Source: Deltaproteobacteria bacterium (GTDB lineage: Bacteria; Desulfobacterota; Desulfomonilia; UBA1062). From it: a stretch of 64,000 bases of DNA. The translations under genes were made by a program, and so were the position numbers. The stretch spans positions 1 to 64,000 of the forward strand of contig JAHDKO010000079.1 of NCBI GenBank assembly GCA_018436855.1, given 5' to 3'. Shown here piece by piece: positions 37,475 through 46,570 of this stretch (its first letter is position 1; every line of letters starts with the position of its first letter). The notes beneath the pieces are model-generated. The model did no database searches. It had not been told where the DNA came from and saw only the letters and a list, made by a program, of their open reading frames with translations.

Positions 37475-40423
37475 TCAGAAGTCCAGAGGGGCTTGCCATG
37501 ACCGTTTCAGCGAAGCGATATCGCGGTCGATGAGCTTCCCGTTGTTTTGTGACCTGATGATGAGTCTCTGCTCCGGTATTACCCTGCCGATCCGGCGTGC
37601 GTCGCCGGCAAAAATCGACTCGAATTCATGGGCGCGCTCAGGGGAGACCGAAACGAGAATCCTGCTCTGTGATTCCGAATACAGGATCTCGGTATCGTTC
37701 ATGCCGGGCTCGCAGGCCACTTCATTCAGATCGATCTCCAGACCTAAGCCGCCTGCAAAGGCCGACTCGGCCAGGGCTACAACCAGCCCTCCATCGGAGA
37801 GATCGTGGGCCGATGATATGAGCGAACTGCAGATGGCCTGATGGAGGTTCCGGTATCTCGTCCGCGCGCTTTCGGCATCGACCTTCGGGACCGACGATCC
37901 GACGATGCCGTACGATGCGAAATATTCGCTCGCCCCGAGCTCTTTTCGGGTTGTGCCGAGGAGGTATACGAGATCACCCGCGCACTTGAGATCCATGGTG
38001 ACCGCCTTCTCCACCTCGGGGATGGTGCCGATCACGGAGACGAGAATGGTCGGAGGAATGGAGATCTTGATCCCCGGGCCGATGTAGTCGTTCTTCATGC
38101 TGTCCTTGCCGGAGATCAGGGGACATGAAAATGCGACCGCGTAGTCGTACAGCGCCTTGTTAGCGCGGACCAGCTGGGCGAGCTTGTGCTCGCCGTCCGG
38201 GTTCCGCTCGCTCCTGACCGGGTCGCACCAGCAGAAGTTGTCGAGACAGGCCCAGTGGTCCGGGTCGCCGCCTACGCACACGTAGTTTCTCAGGGCCTCG
38301 TCAAGGGCACAGGCGGTCATGTGGTAGGTATCGATGTCAGAGTACCGCGGGACTATGCCGTTGGAAACGACCACGCCCTTCGAAAGCTCCAGGACCGGCC
38401 GGACGACGGCGGCATCGGAGGGACCGTCCGCGCACTGCCCGACAAGGGGTTTGACGATGGAGCCGCCCTGCACCTCATGATCATATTGCCGGACCACGTA
38501 TTCCTTCGAGCAGATGTTGAGCCGCGAGAGGATTTCCTCGAGCTTGGCATTCTGATCCTCGGGAACAGGGGTGCGGGGGTCCGGCTCGATATTCGGCTCC
38601 CACTTTGCCGAGAGCCGCATCCTGGGAACCCCGCCGTGCAGGAAGTCGAGCGGTAGGTACGCCACGGTCTTCCGGTCATAGGTGCACTGGAAGTATCCCG
38701 AGTCGGTGAAGGTGCCGATGACCGTCGATTCCACGTCCATCTGCACGGAGAGATCGAGAAAGGCATCGATGTTCTCGGGCGCGACCGCGAGCGTCATGCG
38801 CTCCTGGGCCTCGGAGAGGAGGATCTCCCACGGATCCAGCCCCGGGTATTTCAGCAAAGGTTTGTCCAGCTCGATGAGGCAGCCCCCGCTCAATTGTGAC
38901 ATCTCGCCCACCGAAGAGGAGAGGCCCCCTGCGCCGTTGTCGGTGATAGCGCGGTACAGCCCGAGGTCCCGGGCGCGCAGGAGAAAGTCGGTGAGCTTCT
39001 TCTGGGTGATGGGGTCGCCGATCTGGACGGCCGAGGTGGGCGATTCTTCGTGGAGCTCCTCGGATGAGAAGGTCGCGCCGTGAATGCCGTCCTTGCCGAT
39101 TCTGCCGCCCGACATGACGATGAGGTCGCCCGGTCTGATGTCTTTTTTATGGGAAGGGACGCCTGCGACCTCCACGGGCATGATCCCGGCCGTGCCGCAG
39201 TATACCAGGGGCTTTCCGAGATAGCGGTCGTCGAAGACGATGCAGCCGTTCACCGTTGGTATCCCGGACTTGTTCCCCCCGTGCTCAACGCCTTCCCGCA
39301 CGCCCTCGAAGATTCTGACCGGGTGGAGGATCTTGGGCGGGAGGTCTTGTGCATAGGCCGGGTCCGCAAAACAGAAGACATCGGTGTTGAAGATGAGCTT
39401 CGCGCCGATGCCCGTGCCGAAGGGGTCGCGGTTCACGCCCACGATTCCGGTGAGCGCGCCGCCGTAGGGGTCGAGGGCGGAGGGCGAATTGTGCGTCTCG
39501 ACCTTGAACACGAGGTGGTGATCGTCGGTGAAGCGGATCACGCCCGCATTGTCGGTGAACACGCTTACGCAGATGTCCTTTTCCCCCGCCCTGGCCCGGA
39601 TGTCGCGGGTCGCGCCCTGGATATAGGTCTTGAAGAGAGAGGAGACGCGCTCACTCCTTCCGTTTTCCCGGTAGTCGATCTCGGCGTTGAATATCTTGTG
39701 CTTACAGTGCTCCGACCAGGTTTGGGCGAGGCACTCGAGCTCCACGTCAGTGAGCTTTTCGCCGAGACCCGCCTGTGTACGTACCCGTCTTACCTCCGGA
39801 TCGGCTATGAACGAGGCAATCGCCTTCATCTCTTCGAGATTCAGGGCCAGGGTCTTTTCTCGTGAGAGCTTTACGAGCCCCTGATCGTCGAGATCGAGCG
39901 ATACCTCATGAACCGCCGGAACATGATTCAGCGAGACGACCGATATGTGCGGCTTGACCTCGAGAATCTCCTGCGGGTCAAGGATCCGGACATACTGAAT
40001 CAGCGAGTTTGCAAGACAGTCTCCCGCGATCTTCTCCGCCTGGCTCCGGCTCAGGTCGCCCAAGAGAAGGAATGCCCGTGCGGAATACACGGGATAGTGC
40101 CGGGAGGTGATGAGATGCAGGGCATACGAGGCGCTTCGGCCTACATTGTCCGTAACACCGGGCTTGTAGCCCACCTCGATGTACCAGGTGAATTCCCTGG
40201 TAAGCGGGGTGTTGACCGCGATGTCCTGGATCACAGGGTCACAGAACGCATCGCCTATCCAGGTATCTTCGAGATCCTCTCCGTCTACGGTATAGACATC
40301 GATACAACGTACAGCGATATTTTTGTCGAGATCCGGAAAAGCACGCAGGATTTGTTTTTTCGACCGCTCCCCACGAGCATCAAAGAGGCCGGGCTTCAGA
40401 CCGACCTCAATTCTATAGGGCAT
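37475..40423 (-). CDS. purL: phosphoribosylformylglycinamidine synthase II with fused PurS-like halves
   Basis: 982 residues, much longer than small PurL (about 740). Residues 1-75 (YRIEVGLKPGLFDARG ... FCDPVIQDIAV) and 79-155 (YIEVGYKPGVTDNVGRSASYAL ... CLANSLIQYV) look like two PurS units in tandem. From about 210 the PurL proper starts: TWSEHCKHK (catalytic His region), GGRIGKDGIHGA, DNGAGGLSSSVGEM and the ATP-binding domains. The plan equals the N-terminal part of the large single-chain enzyme, with the glutaminase (purQ) left separate. It converts FGAR to FGAM. It starts 5 bases after the dksA-like gene. Confidence 0.95.
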   Translation of the reverse strand: MPYRIEVGLKPGLFDARGERSKKQILRAFPDLDKNIAVRCIDVYTVDGEDLEDTWIGDAFCDPVIQDIAVNTPLTREFTWYIEVGYKPGVTDNVGRSASYALHLITSRHYPVYSARAFLLLGDLSRSQAEKIAGDCLANSLIQYVRILDPQEILEVKPHISVVSLNHVPAVHEVSLDLDDQGLVKLSREKTLALNLEEMKAIASFIADPEVRRVRTQAGLGEKLTDVELECLAQTWSEHCKHKIFNAEIDYRENGRSERVSSLFKTYIQGATRDIRARAGEKDICVSVFTDNAGVIRFTDDHHLVFKVETHNSPSALDPYGGALTGIVGVNRDPFGTGIGAKLIFNTDVFCFADPAYAQDLPPKILHPVRIFEGVREGVEHGGNKSGIPTVNGCIVFDDRYLGKPLVYCGTAGIMPVEVAGVPSHKKDIRPGDLIVMSGGRIGKDGIHGATFSSEELHEESPTSAVQIGDPITQKKLTDFLLRARDLGLYRAITDNGAGGLSSSVGEMSQLSGGCLIELDKPLLKYPGLDPWEILLSEAQERMTLAVAPENIDAFLDLSVQMDVESTVIGTFTDSGYFQCTYDRKTVAYLPLDFLHGGVPRMRLSAKWEPNIEPDPRTPVPEDQNAKLEEILSRLNICSKEYVVRQYDHEVQGGSIVKPLVGQCADGPSDAAVVRPVLELSKGVVVSNGIVPRYSDIDTYHMTACALDEALRNYVCVGGDPDHWACLDNFCWCDPVRSERNPDGEHKLAQLVRANKALYDYAVAFSCPLISGKDSMKNDYIGPGIKISIPPTILVSVIGTIPEVEKAVTMDLKCAGDLVYLLGTTRKELGASEYFASYGIVGSSVPKVDAESARTRYRNLHQAICSSLISSAHDLSDGGLVVALAESAFAGGLGLEIDLNEVACEPGMNDTEILYSESQSRILVSVSPERAHEFESIFAGDARRIGRVIPEQRLIIRSQNNGKLIDRDIASLKRSWQAPLDF

Positions 40424-40428
40424 ATCCT

Positions 40429-40815
40429 CTACCCCTTTTCTTCAAGATACACGGTTGTGTGCCCTTCGATACTCTCTCTTTCGGATTTGCATTTCACGCA
40501 TAAAACTGCAAACGGCATGGCCTTGAGGCGGCCGACCGGGATATTCTCTCCGCAGTCCTCACAAAAGCCGTATTCACCGTTTTCCATTCTGGCCAGAGCA
40601 TTCTCTATCTGCTCGAGCTTCTGCCTCTCCCGGGTGCTGAGCAGGAGATTGAACTCACGGGACTGTTCAAGATCCGCATCATCAAAGATATCGCCGATTT
40701 CTCTCTGATCGGAGACGTCATTCGACTTGATCCTCTCTTCCAGATTTTTGAGGATCTCGTGCTTCATTTCCGCCAAGATCTCCTTAATCTCAAGGAGCTC
40801 ATTTTTTCTCAGCAT
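40429..40815 (-). CDS. dksA: DksA/TraR-type zinc finger regulator
   Basis: 128 residues. An N-terminal coiled coil (about 1-80) with an acidic tip (IGDIFDDADLEQS), then a C4 zinc finger CEDCGENIPVGRLKAMPFAV-L-CVKC (spacing C-x2-C-x17-C-x2-C). E. coli DksA (151 residues) inserts its coiled coil into the RNA polymerase secondary channel and acts with ppGpp. The tip has DxxDxA (DDAD) in the right region. Here it leads purL and purQ by 5 bases, which may link purine supply to the stringent response. Confidence 0.88.
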   Translation of the reverse strand: MLRKNELLEIKEILAEMKHEILKNLEERIKSNDVSDQREIGDIFDDADLEQSREFNLLLSTRERQKLEQIENALARMENGEYGFCEDCGENIPVGRLKAMPFAVLCVKCKSERESIEGHTTVYLEEKG

Positions 40816-40974
40816 TCTTTCCTCCGTTTCGCTTAGGAAGTAGGGTACTTATACTGATAAATCTCAAGCTGTCAACATAAAATGCTCATCATAGAAGATA
40901 TCGGCTGCCACAGCATATACAAGCATTTTTCGGAGTTTTTAGATGTTCTATCCCGCAAAAGGGATTCTCCGGCA

Positions 40975-42177
40975 TTACCACGAGGTACGGAAGATCTCGC
41001 ACTCGGCGTACTCCCCCTTCTCGAGAATTTTGCTCCCCTGGGGAACGATCATGTAGCAGTTCCCCCTGGCCATGGAAGACAGGATGCCCGAGCCCTGCGG
41101 TCCGGTGGGCGAAACGCACAGCTCGTCGCCGCATCTCTTCAGGATGCCCCGGACATACTGGGGGCGGTCGCTGGAGCCTCGTATCCCTTCCGTGAGCCTG
41201 GCTCGAACCCTGGGCAGGGTGAGGGTGCGGGCGCCCATGAACTTCAGGATGGCGGGACGGGCGAACAGATCGAATGAGAGCATGGTCGACACGGGGTTTC
41301 CCGGCAGACCGATGGCGGGTATGTCGTTGATGACGCCGAATGCAAGGGGTCTGCCCGGCTTCACCCGCACCTTCCAGAATTCCATGGAGTTGCCGCCTTC
41401 GGTCATGACATCGCGCACCACGTCGTAATCCCCCATGGACACCCCGCCGGAGGTCAGAATGAGGTCTGCCCGCGCTGCCCGGGTGAACTTTTCCCTGAGA
41501 TCCGCCGCCGTGTCTCTGGCAATCCCCAGGTACAGGGGGATCGCCCCGAGCTGCCGTGCCCGGGAGATGAGGGACGATGAGTTGGATGACGGGATCTTGC
41601 CCTCGGTGAGTTCCTCATCGAGATCCGCCACCTCGTCTCCGGTCGCGATGATTGCCACCACGGGCCTCTGCCGGCAGAACACCATTCTCCGCCTGAGCGA
41701 CGCAAGAACGCCGATCTCGGGTGCCTCCAGCAGGGTTCCCTTCTCCAGGATCAGGTCCCCTGTGCGGATGTCTTCCCCCGCGAAACGGATGTTGGCGTGC
41801 TTCCGGGGGACGGTGCGGATGACGACCGAATCGCCATACTCCCCGGTGTCTTCCCTCTTGACCACGGCGTCCGTGCCCGGGGGCACCGGCGCTCCGGTCA
41901 TGATTTTCACTGCGCGGCCTTCACCGAGAGGCCCTTGGGGCAAACTCCCGGCGGGGATTTCGTAGGAAACGTTCAAGCGCACGCCCTCCCTAGGAACATC
42001 CTGGATGCGCACGGCATAACCGTCCATGGCGGAATTGTCCCATGGCGGGATATCCATTCCCGAGACGATATCCTCGGCCAGATATCGGCCCATGGCCTGG
42101 TCGAGGGCGATTTTTTCCGCAGGAAGGGGCGTAATCCGGCTTACGATGATGTCGCGGGCTTGTTCTACAGTGATCAT
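40975..42177 (-). CDS. moeA: molybdopterin molybdotransferase
   Basis: 400 residues from ATG 42177 with AAGGA about 7 bases upstream; the longer frame to 42279 overlaps the divergent HDOD gene. Motifs DNSAMDGYAVR (near 58), TGDEVADLDEEL and SSNSSSL, TSGGVSMGDYD and LPGNPVSTMLSF belong to MoeA. It inserts molybdate into adenylated molybdopterin, implying molybdo- or tungstoenzymes in the cell. No other moa/mob gene lies in the window. Confidence 0.94.
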   Translation of the reverse strand: MITVEQARDIIVSRITPLPAEKIALDQAMGRYLAEDIVSGMDIPPWDNSAMDGYAVRIQDVPREGVRLNVSYEIPAGSLPQGPLGEGRAVKIMTGAPVPPGTDAVVKREDTGEYGDSVVIRTVPRKHANIRFAGEDIRTGDLILEKGTLLEAPEIGVLASLRRRMVFCRQRPVVAIIATGDEVADLDEELTEGKIPSSNSSSLISRARQLGAIPLYLGIARDTAADLREKFTRAARADLILTSGGVSMGDYDVVRDVMTEGGNSMEFWKVRVKPGRPLAFGVINDIPAIGLPGNPVSTMLSFDLFARPAILKFMGARTLTLPRVRARLTEGIRGSSDRPQYVRGILKRCGDELCVSPTGPQGSGILSSMARGNCYMIVPQGSKILEKGEYAECEIFRTSW

Positions 42178-42270
42178 GCTCTGGTCCTTAAGATTTTGAT
42201 GAAGAGGTATCCTAATGACCCATGCCCTGAAAGTCAAGATTCGATCGGCTCGGGACGATAGAGAAGCATT

Positions 42271-43707
42271 ATGAAACACACCGATATCCTTGCCCCGCTG
42301 GATGTCGAGCTGCAGAAGGTGCGCTCGCTGGGGGGGAGCATGTCCATTGTGGTCATCCCTCAGCGGTATGCGGACAAGGCCCTGGGATACAAGAGAGCGG
42401 TGGATACTGCGGTGAGCATGAAGGACTACCTCGTGGTGGGGCTCTTCAACACGCAGGCCAGCGAGGCCTCAGCCCGATTTCTCTCTCTTCCCAAGGGCAT
42501 CGCCGTGTATCCCCAGGACGGCAAGGAGATCGAGACCCTGTTCTTCGAGGCACTCGAAAGGCTCCGATTCATGGGGACCACCCCCTGGGTGAAGCGATTG
42601 TGGGATTCCATCAAGGACACACGGAGCAGCGAGTTCAAGGACGATCCGGAAAGCAGATTCATCTCATCGACCTTCTACCAGTTCCTTGCGTTCCTCGCAG
42701 CCCATCCCACCGAAATGAAGTACCTCTTAAAAGGATCGGACAACCCCGAGCTTTCCTGGGTGATGGATTACCTTCCCTATGGACACGGGAACACCGGGGA
42801 AAGCCACCAGAATGAGAATGTCAGCGAGGACGATATCACGGCGCTGGTTCAGTCGTGGCACTATCAGGAAAAGATGGAAACCAAGAGCGAAAAGGGAAAA
42901 AACACGCTCAGGAGGTTCCGGAACATCGAGCACCTCTTCACCCTTCCGTCCATATCCCAGGAGATCATCGGCCTTGCAGGGGATACATTGCTGGCGGCCT
43001 CGAAGATGGCGGGAATCATCGAGAAGGATCCCGTGCTGACCTCCCGGATTCTCAAGGTGGTCAACTCGGCGTTCTATGGGTTCCACCGGCAGATCGACTC
43101 CGTCGAGCAGGCCGTGGTTATCCTGGGCAACGACGAGGTGATCAACCTGGCCTTTTCCATCGCGATCCACAAGATCCTCGAAACCATCTCCCCTGAAGTC
43201 GCGAAACGGCTCTGGGAGCACTGCCTCGTGGTGGCGCACCTTTCCCAGTGGCTGGGCCCCTACATGGGCTATACCAACAAGCAGCGTCTGTACACGGTAG
43301 GGCTGCTGCACGATCTGGGCAAGATCGTGTTTCTGCAGCGGGGCCATTTCATCGGCGGATTCGCCGGGCCCGCCTCGCTGGAAGACCTTGCCGGCGAGGA
43401 GATCGATTCGGGCATCTCCCATGCCGAGATGGGGGGATACATCGCCGAGCGGTGGAACCTGCCCGAGGCGATCGTCGACGGCCTCATGAGCCACCATCTG
43501 CCCTCCAAGGCACGGGACATGTCGCTCGCAGTCACGGTGCATCTCGCCGATGTCCTGGCGCATTGCGGGGGCATCGATCTGGCAAAGGTCAACAGTGCGG
43601 CGGTGAGCTACCTCTCCGAACGTAAGGGGCCGGCCATATCTCAGGACGAGCTCTCCCAGAGAGCAGGAGATATCGTGCAGCGGGTCAAGACGATATTGGA
43701 AACGTGA
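42271..43707 (+). CDS. HDOD domain signalling protein
   Basis: 478 residues. The C-terminal half (about 225-420) is an HDOD domain: LPSISQEIIGLAGD, KVVNSAFYG, VVILGNDEVINLAFS, and HDLGKIVF with a partial HD pair; HDOD proteins lack full phosphodiesterase sites and usually act in signalling scaffolds. Residues 1-190 are unrecognised, with alpha-beta character. Its stop overlaps the cyclase start (GTGA), so the two proteins are made together, probably as partners. Confidence 0.85.
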   Translation: MKHTDILAPLDVELQKVRSLGGSMSIVVIPQRYADKALGYKRAVDTAVSMKDYLVVGLFNTQASEASARFLSLPKGIAVYPQDGKEIETLFFEALERLRFMGTTPWVKRLWDSIKDTRSSEFKDDPESRFISSTFYQFLAFLAAHPTEMKYLLKGSDNPELSWVMDYLPYGHGNTGESHQNENVSEDDITALVQSWHYQEKMETKSEKGKNTLRRFRNIEHLFTLPSISQEIIGLAGDTLLAASKMAGIIEKDPVLTSRILKVVNSAFYGFHRQIDSVEQAVVILGNDEVINLAFSIAIHKILETISPEVAKRLWEHCLVVAHLSQWLGPYMGYTNKQRLYTVGLLHDLGKIVFLQRGHFIGGFAGPASLEDLAGEEIDSGISHAEMGGYIAERWNLPEAIVDGLMSHHLPSKARDMSLAVTVHLADVLAHCGGIDLAKVNSAAVSYLSERKGPAISQDELSQRAGDIVQRVKTILET

Positions 43708-44978
43708 ATATGATCAACCCGGATATCGAAACCGTTCTCAAAGAGCGCATCGTATCCCTGGAAGAGGGATACGAACAGAAGATCGCGGAGCTCTCCCTGC
43801 TCAAGGAGCTGGGGGACGCGCTCAAGGGAGCCAGCCTCGCTCACTGGAACCAGCTCTTTATCGGACAGCTCGATATCATCAAGCAGGCAACGGGCATCTT
43901 CAGCGTCTCGGTGATGCTCGTGGATGAAGATACCCAGAAGCTTTATGTGGTCAGCGCCTCCATGCGGGGCGATTCACCCAAGAAGCCCCCCATTCTGCTG
44001 AAAAAAGGGGAAGGGGTGGCGGGAAAGGTGCTGGAAACCGGCCGGACCCTCTATATCCCGGATGTCACCAAGGACCCGAACTTTTCCAACCGGGGGACGA
44101 ACCAGAAGGGGTCGCTCGCCTGCGTGCCCATCATCTCCGAGGGAAGCTGCATCGGGGTGATCAATTTCCGTGACAACGTGGCCAGCTCATTCGGGCCCAA
44201 CGATTTGCGGTTTTTCGAGCTCATTGCCGACCAGCTCTCCATTACGGCATCCCTGGTGAGAACATACCAGGATCTGCTCGATCTGGAGAAAAAGCGGATG
44301 AATCTCGGCAGATATTTCTCGCCGGGCCTGGCTGAACGCCTGGTAGCGGACGAGCGGATGACCGGGCTGGGCGGGCAGAGAAAAATGGTGAGCATCGTGT
44401 TCGCCGACATATCGGGATTCACCTCGCTGGTGGAGAAACACACGGTGGAAGACGTGGTGGAGGTCCTGAACCGGTTTTTTGCCACCGTGGTGCCCATTAT
44501 CTTCAAGCACGGGGGCATGCTCGACAAGTTCCTGGGAGACGGAGTCATGGCTGTTTTCGGAATCCCCGATCCGGACGATCGCGACCCGGTGCGTGCAATC
44601 GCGTGCGCGGTGGACATCCAGCTGGGGATGAAGTCCCTGAAGAAGAAACTCCAGAGTGACGGACTTTTCCCCATTGACGTCGGCGTAGGGATTGCCACCG
44701 GCGTGGTTCTGGCCGGGAATATCGGAACGAAGAACCAGATGAACTACACCGTGATAGGCGAACCGGTGAATCTCGCCCAGAGGCTCGAGTCCGTGAGCAT
44801 GCCGGGAGAAATCATCGTCTCCAGCATCACCAAGGAGATGATCCCCGAGGGATCCGGGATCGCGGTGAGCTTCGAGCCCATGGGAACGATTCGTGTCAAA
44901 GGTATCGAACGTGATGTAAATCCCATGAAGGTCATCTATCACGACAGGAATCCTCTTCCGGAGGAAGATTCACGGTAG
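43704..44978 (+). CDS. GAF domain-class III adenylate/guanylate cyclase
   Basis: 424 residues from GTG 43704. A short coiled coil (1-35), a GAF sensor (about 40-175), then a class III cyclase domain (about 229-400): VFADISGFTSL with the first metal Asp, FLGDGVMAVF with the second, and GVGIATG. Substrate-selecting residues suggest a prokaryotic adenylate cyclase but AMP versus GMP cannot be settled by eye. No transmembrane segment; cytosolic. Coupled to the HDOD gene. Confidence 0.9.
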   Translation: MNMINPDIETVLKERIVSLEEGYEQKIAELSLLKELGDALKGASLAHWNQLFIGQLDIIKQATGIFSVSVMLVDEDTQKLYVVSASMRGDSPKKPPILLKKGEGVAGKVLETGRTLYIPDVTKDPNFSNRGTNQKGSLACVPIISEGSCIGVINFRDNVASSFGPNDLRFFELIADQLSITASLVRTYQDLLDLEKKRMNLGRYFSPGLAERLVADERMTGLGGQRKMVSIVFADISGFTSLVEKHTVEDVVEVLNRFFATVVPIIFKHGGMLDKFLGDGVMAVFGIPDPDDRDPVRAIACAVDIQLGMKSLKKKLQSDGLFPIDVGVGIATGVVLAGNIGTKNQMNYTVIGEPVNLAQRLESVSMPGEIIVSSITKEMIPEGSGIAVSFEPMGTIRVKGIERDVNPMKVIYHDRNPLPEEDSR

Positions 44979-45349
44979 CTGACGCCCCGACAGCCTGCTG
45001 GAAGCGGTTTCCTCCGCGTTCCCTTCCCAGGGGCCATCGTGGAGAGGGTCAGGCGCCCGGACAAGACGACAACGCCCGATATTTGTTCCTTTAAGACATG
45101 AATTACACAGACAATCTCTTCCCAATCATATGTGAAAGCTACGAATACCGTCCCATGCCGTCCTGTCCAGGCAGCCGGTCCGGCAGCCAAAAATGAGCCG
45201 TCATTCAGAAATGCCTTGACACCTGTCTTCTCAGGGGAGTATATCTCGTAATTACTCAAAACAGCTTGAAATAGCCAGATCTTCAGGCTGTCCATAGTCT
45301 CTACAGGGATAAAGGCAAGGCGACGGAATATCCTAAGAAGGAGGGTAAT
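44979..45349. other. intergenic region between the cyclase and the thiolase
   Basis: 371 bases. A minus-strand 118-codon frame overlaps the cyclase 3' end and is rejected for lack of RBS and family features. A likely promoter for the beta-oxidation pair is at 45216-45245; the rest shows no structure I can name. Confidence 0.45.
45216..45245 (+). promoter_or_regulatory. candidate promoter of the thiolase-fadB unit
   Basis: Perfect -35 TTGACA (45216-45221), 18-base spacer and -10 TATATC (45240-45245). The start would be near 45252, giving a leader of about 98 bases before the thiolase with its AAGGAGG site. Confidence 0.55.
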
Positions 45350-46558
45350 ATGGATTTAAGAGATGCCTATTTTGTAGACGGCGTACGTACCTGGTTCGGC
45401 AAGGCGAGGCCCGATGGGTTCTACTGGACCACCCGTGCCGACGACATGGTCACCAAGGTCATGAAGGAGCTCATGAGGAGAAACCCCAAGGTACCCTGGG
45501 ACGAGGTGGACGACAACATCTGGGGCGCAACCACCCAGGTGGGCGATCAGGGAACCACCATGGGCCGCACCACGGTTTTCACCGCAGGCCTTAAGGACAA
45601 TGTGGCCGGATTCTCCGTTGACAGGATGTGCGCAGGCGGGATGACCTGCCAGGCAATCGGAGCTTCGTTCATCAAGACCAATTCAGCCGACATCATCATC
45701 GCAGGCGGCGTGGAGCATATGGCCCATCATCCGATGGGGGCCGGGGCAGACCCCAATCCCAGGATCGTCACCGAGAAGATGGTTGAGCCCAAGTACTTCA
45801 ACATGGGCGTCACGGCCGAGAAGCTGCACGACTGGATGCCCGAGAACGGCGAGCAGCCCGTGACCAAGGAGGAGGTGGACCAGTATGCTCTGCGGGTGAC
45901 GAACAGATACTTCGAGAACCTGGACAAGGGCTACTACGACAAGCACTGTGTGAACATGGCCGTGTTCACCCCCAACGGCTGGGTCGTGGCGAACAAGGAC
46001 GAACAGGCCCGCAGGGGTGCGACCATCGAGGGCATGAGAAATCTGAAGACCCCTTTCAAAAAGGCGGGCAGGGTCACAGCGGGCAATTCCTCGGGGCTCA
46101 ACGACGGCGCCTGCGTATCCCTTATCATGTCCGGAGCCAAGTGCAAGGAGATGGGCATCAAACCCAAGATGCGCTACATCGGCGGAGCCTTCGTGGGTGT
46201 GGATCCCACCATCATGGGGTGGGGACCGGTCCCGGCGACGGAAAAGGTGCTCAAGCGCTTCGGCATGAAGTTCGACGACCTCGACATCATCGAGCTCAAC
46301 GAGGCCTTTGCCGTGCAGGCGGTCGGCTTCATGAAGCACTTCGGGATGAAGCTGCCTGAAGACCCCAGGCTCAATCCCTACGGCGGCACCATTGCGGTGG
46401 GGCACCCCCTGGCGAGCTCGGGCGTGCGTCTCAGCATGCAGCTGGCCCAGGACTTCGAGATGAACCCCAAGGCGCGTTACGGCCTCACCACCATGTGCGT
46501 GGGCCTGGGCATGGGCGGCTCGATCCTGTGGGAAAACGTCGTGGGCAAAGACTTTTAG
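45350..46558 (+). CDS. acetyl-CoA acyltransferase (thiolase)
   Basis: 402 residues. Thiolase fold with active-site Cys94 in DRMCAGGMTC, NEAFAVQAVGF, the His in GTIAVGHPLASSG and the second Cys in TTMCVGLGMGG near the end: all the catalytic residues are in place. It should cleave 3-ketoacyl-CoA in beta-oxidation or run in reverse. It is followed after 12 bases by the multifunctional FadB-like gene; together they form a beta-oxidation unit. Confidence 0.94.
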   Translation: MDLRDAYFVDGVRTWFGKARPDGFYWTTRADDMVTKVMKELMRRNPKVPWDEVDDNIWGATTQVGDQGTTMGRTTVFTAGLKDNVAGFSVDRMCAGGMTCQAIGASFIKTNSADIIIAGGVEHMAHHPMGAGADPNPRIVTEKMVEPKYFNMGVTAEKLHDWMPENGEQPVTKEEVDQYALRVTNRYFENLDKGYYDKHCVNMAVFTPNGWVVANKDEQARRGATIEGMRNLKTPFKKAGRVTAGNSSGLNDGACVSLIMSGAKCKEMGIKPKMRYIGGAFVGVDPTIMGWGPVPATEKVLKRFGMKFDDLDIIELNEAFAVQAVGFMKHFGMKLPEDPRLNPYGGTIAVGHPLASSGVRLSMQLAQDFEMNPKARYGLTTMCVGLGMGGSILWENVVGKDF

Positions 46559-46570
46559 GAGGTTGATGAT

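Noticed and set aside
44939-45295. 118-codon minus-strand frame in the cyclase-thiolase spacer
   Set aside because: Overlaps the 3' end of the cyclase gene, has no RBS and no family resemblance; the spacer better explains a promoter at 45216-45245.
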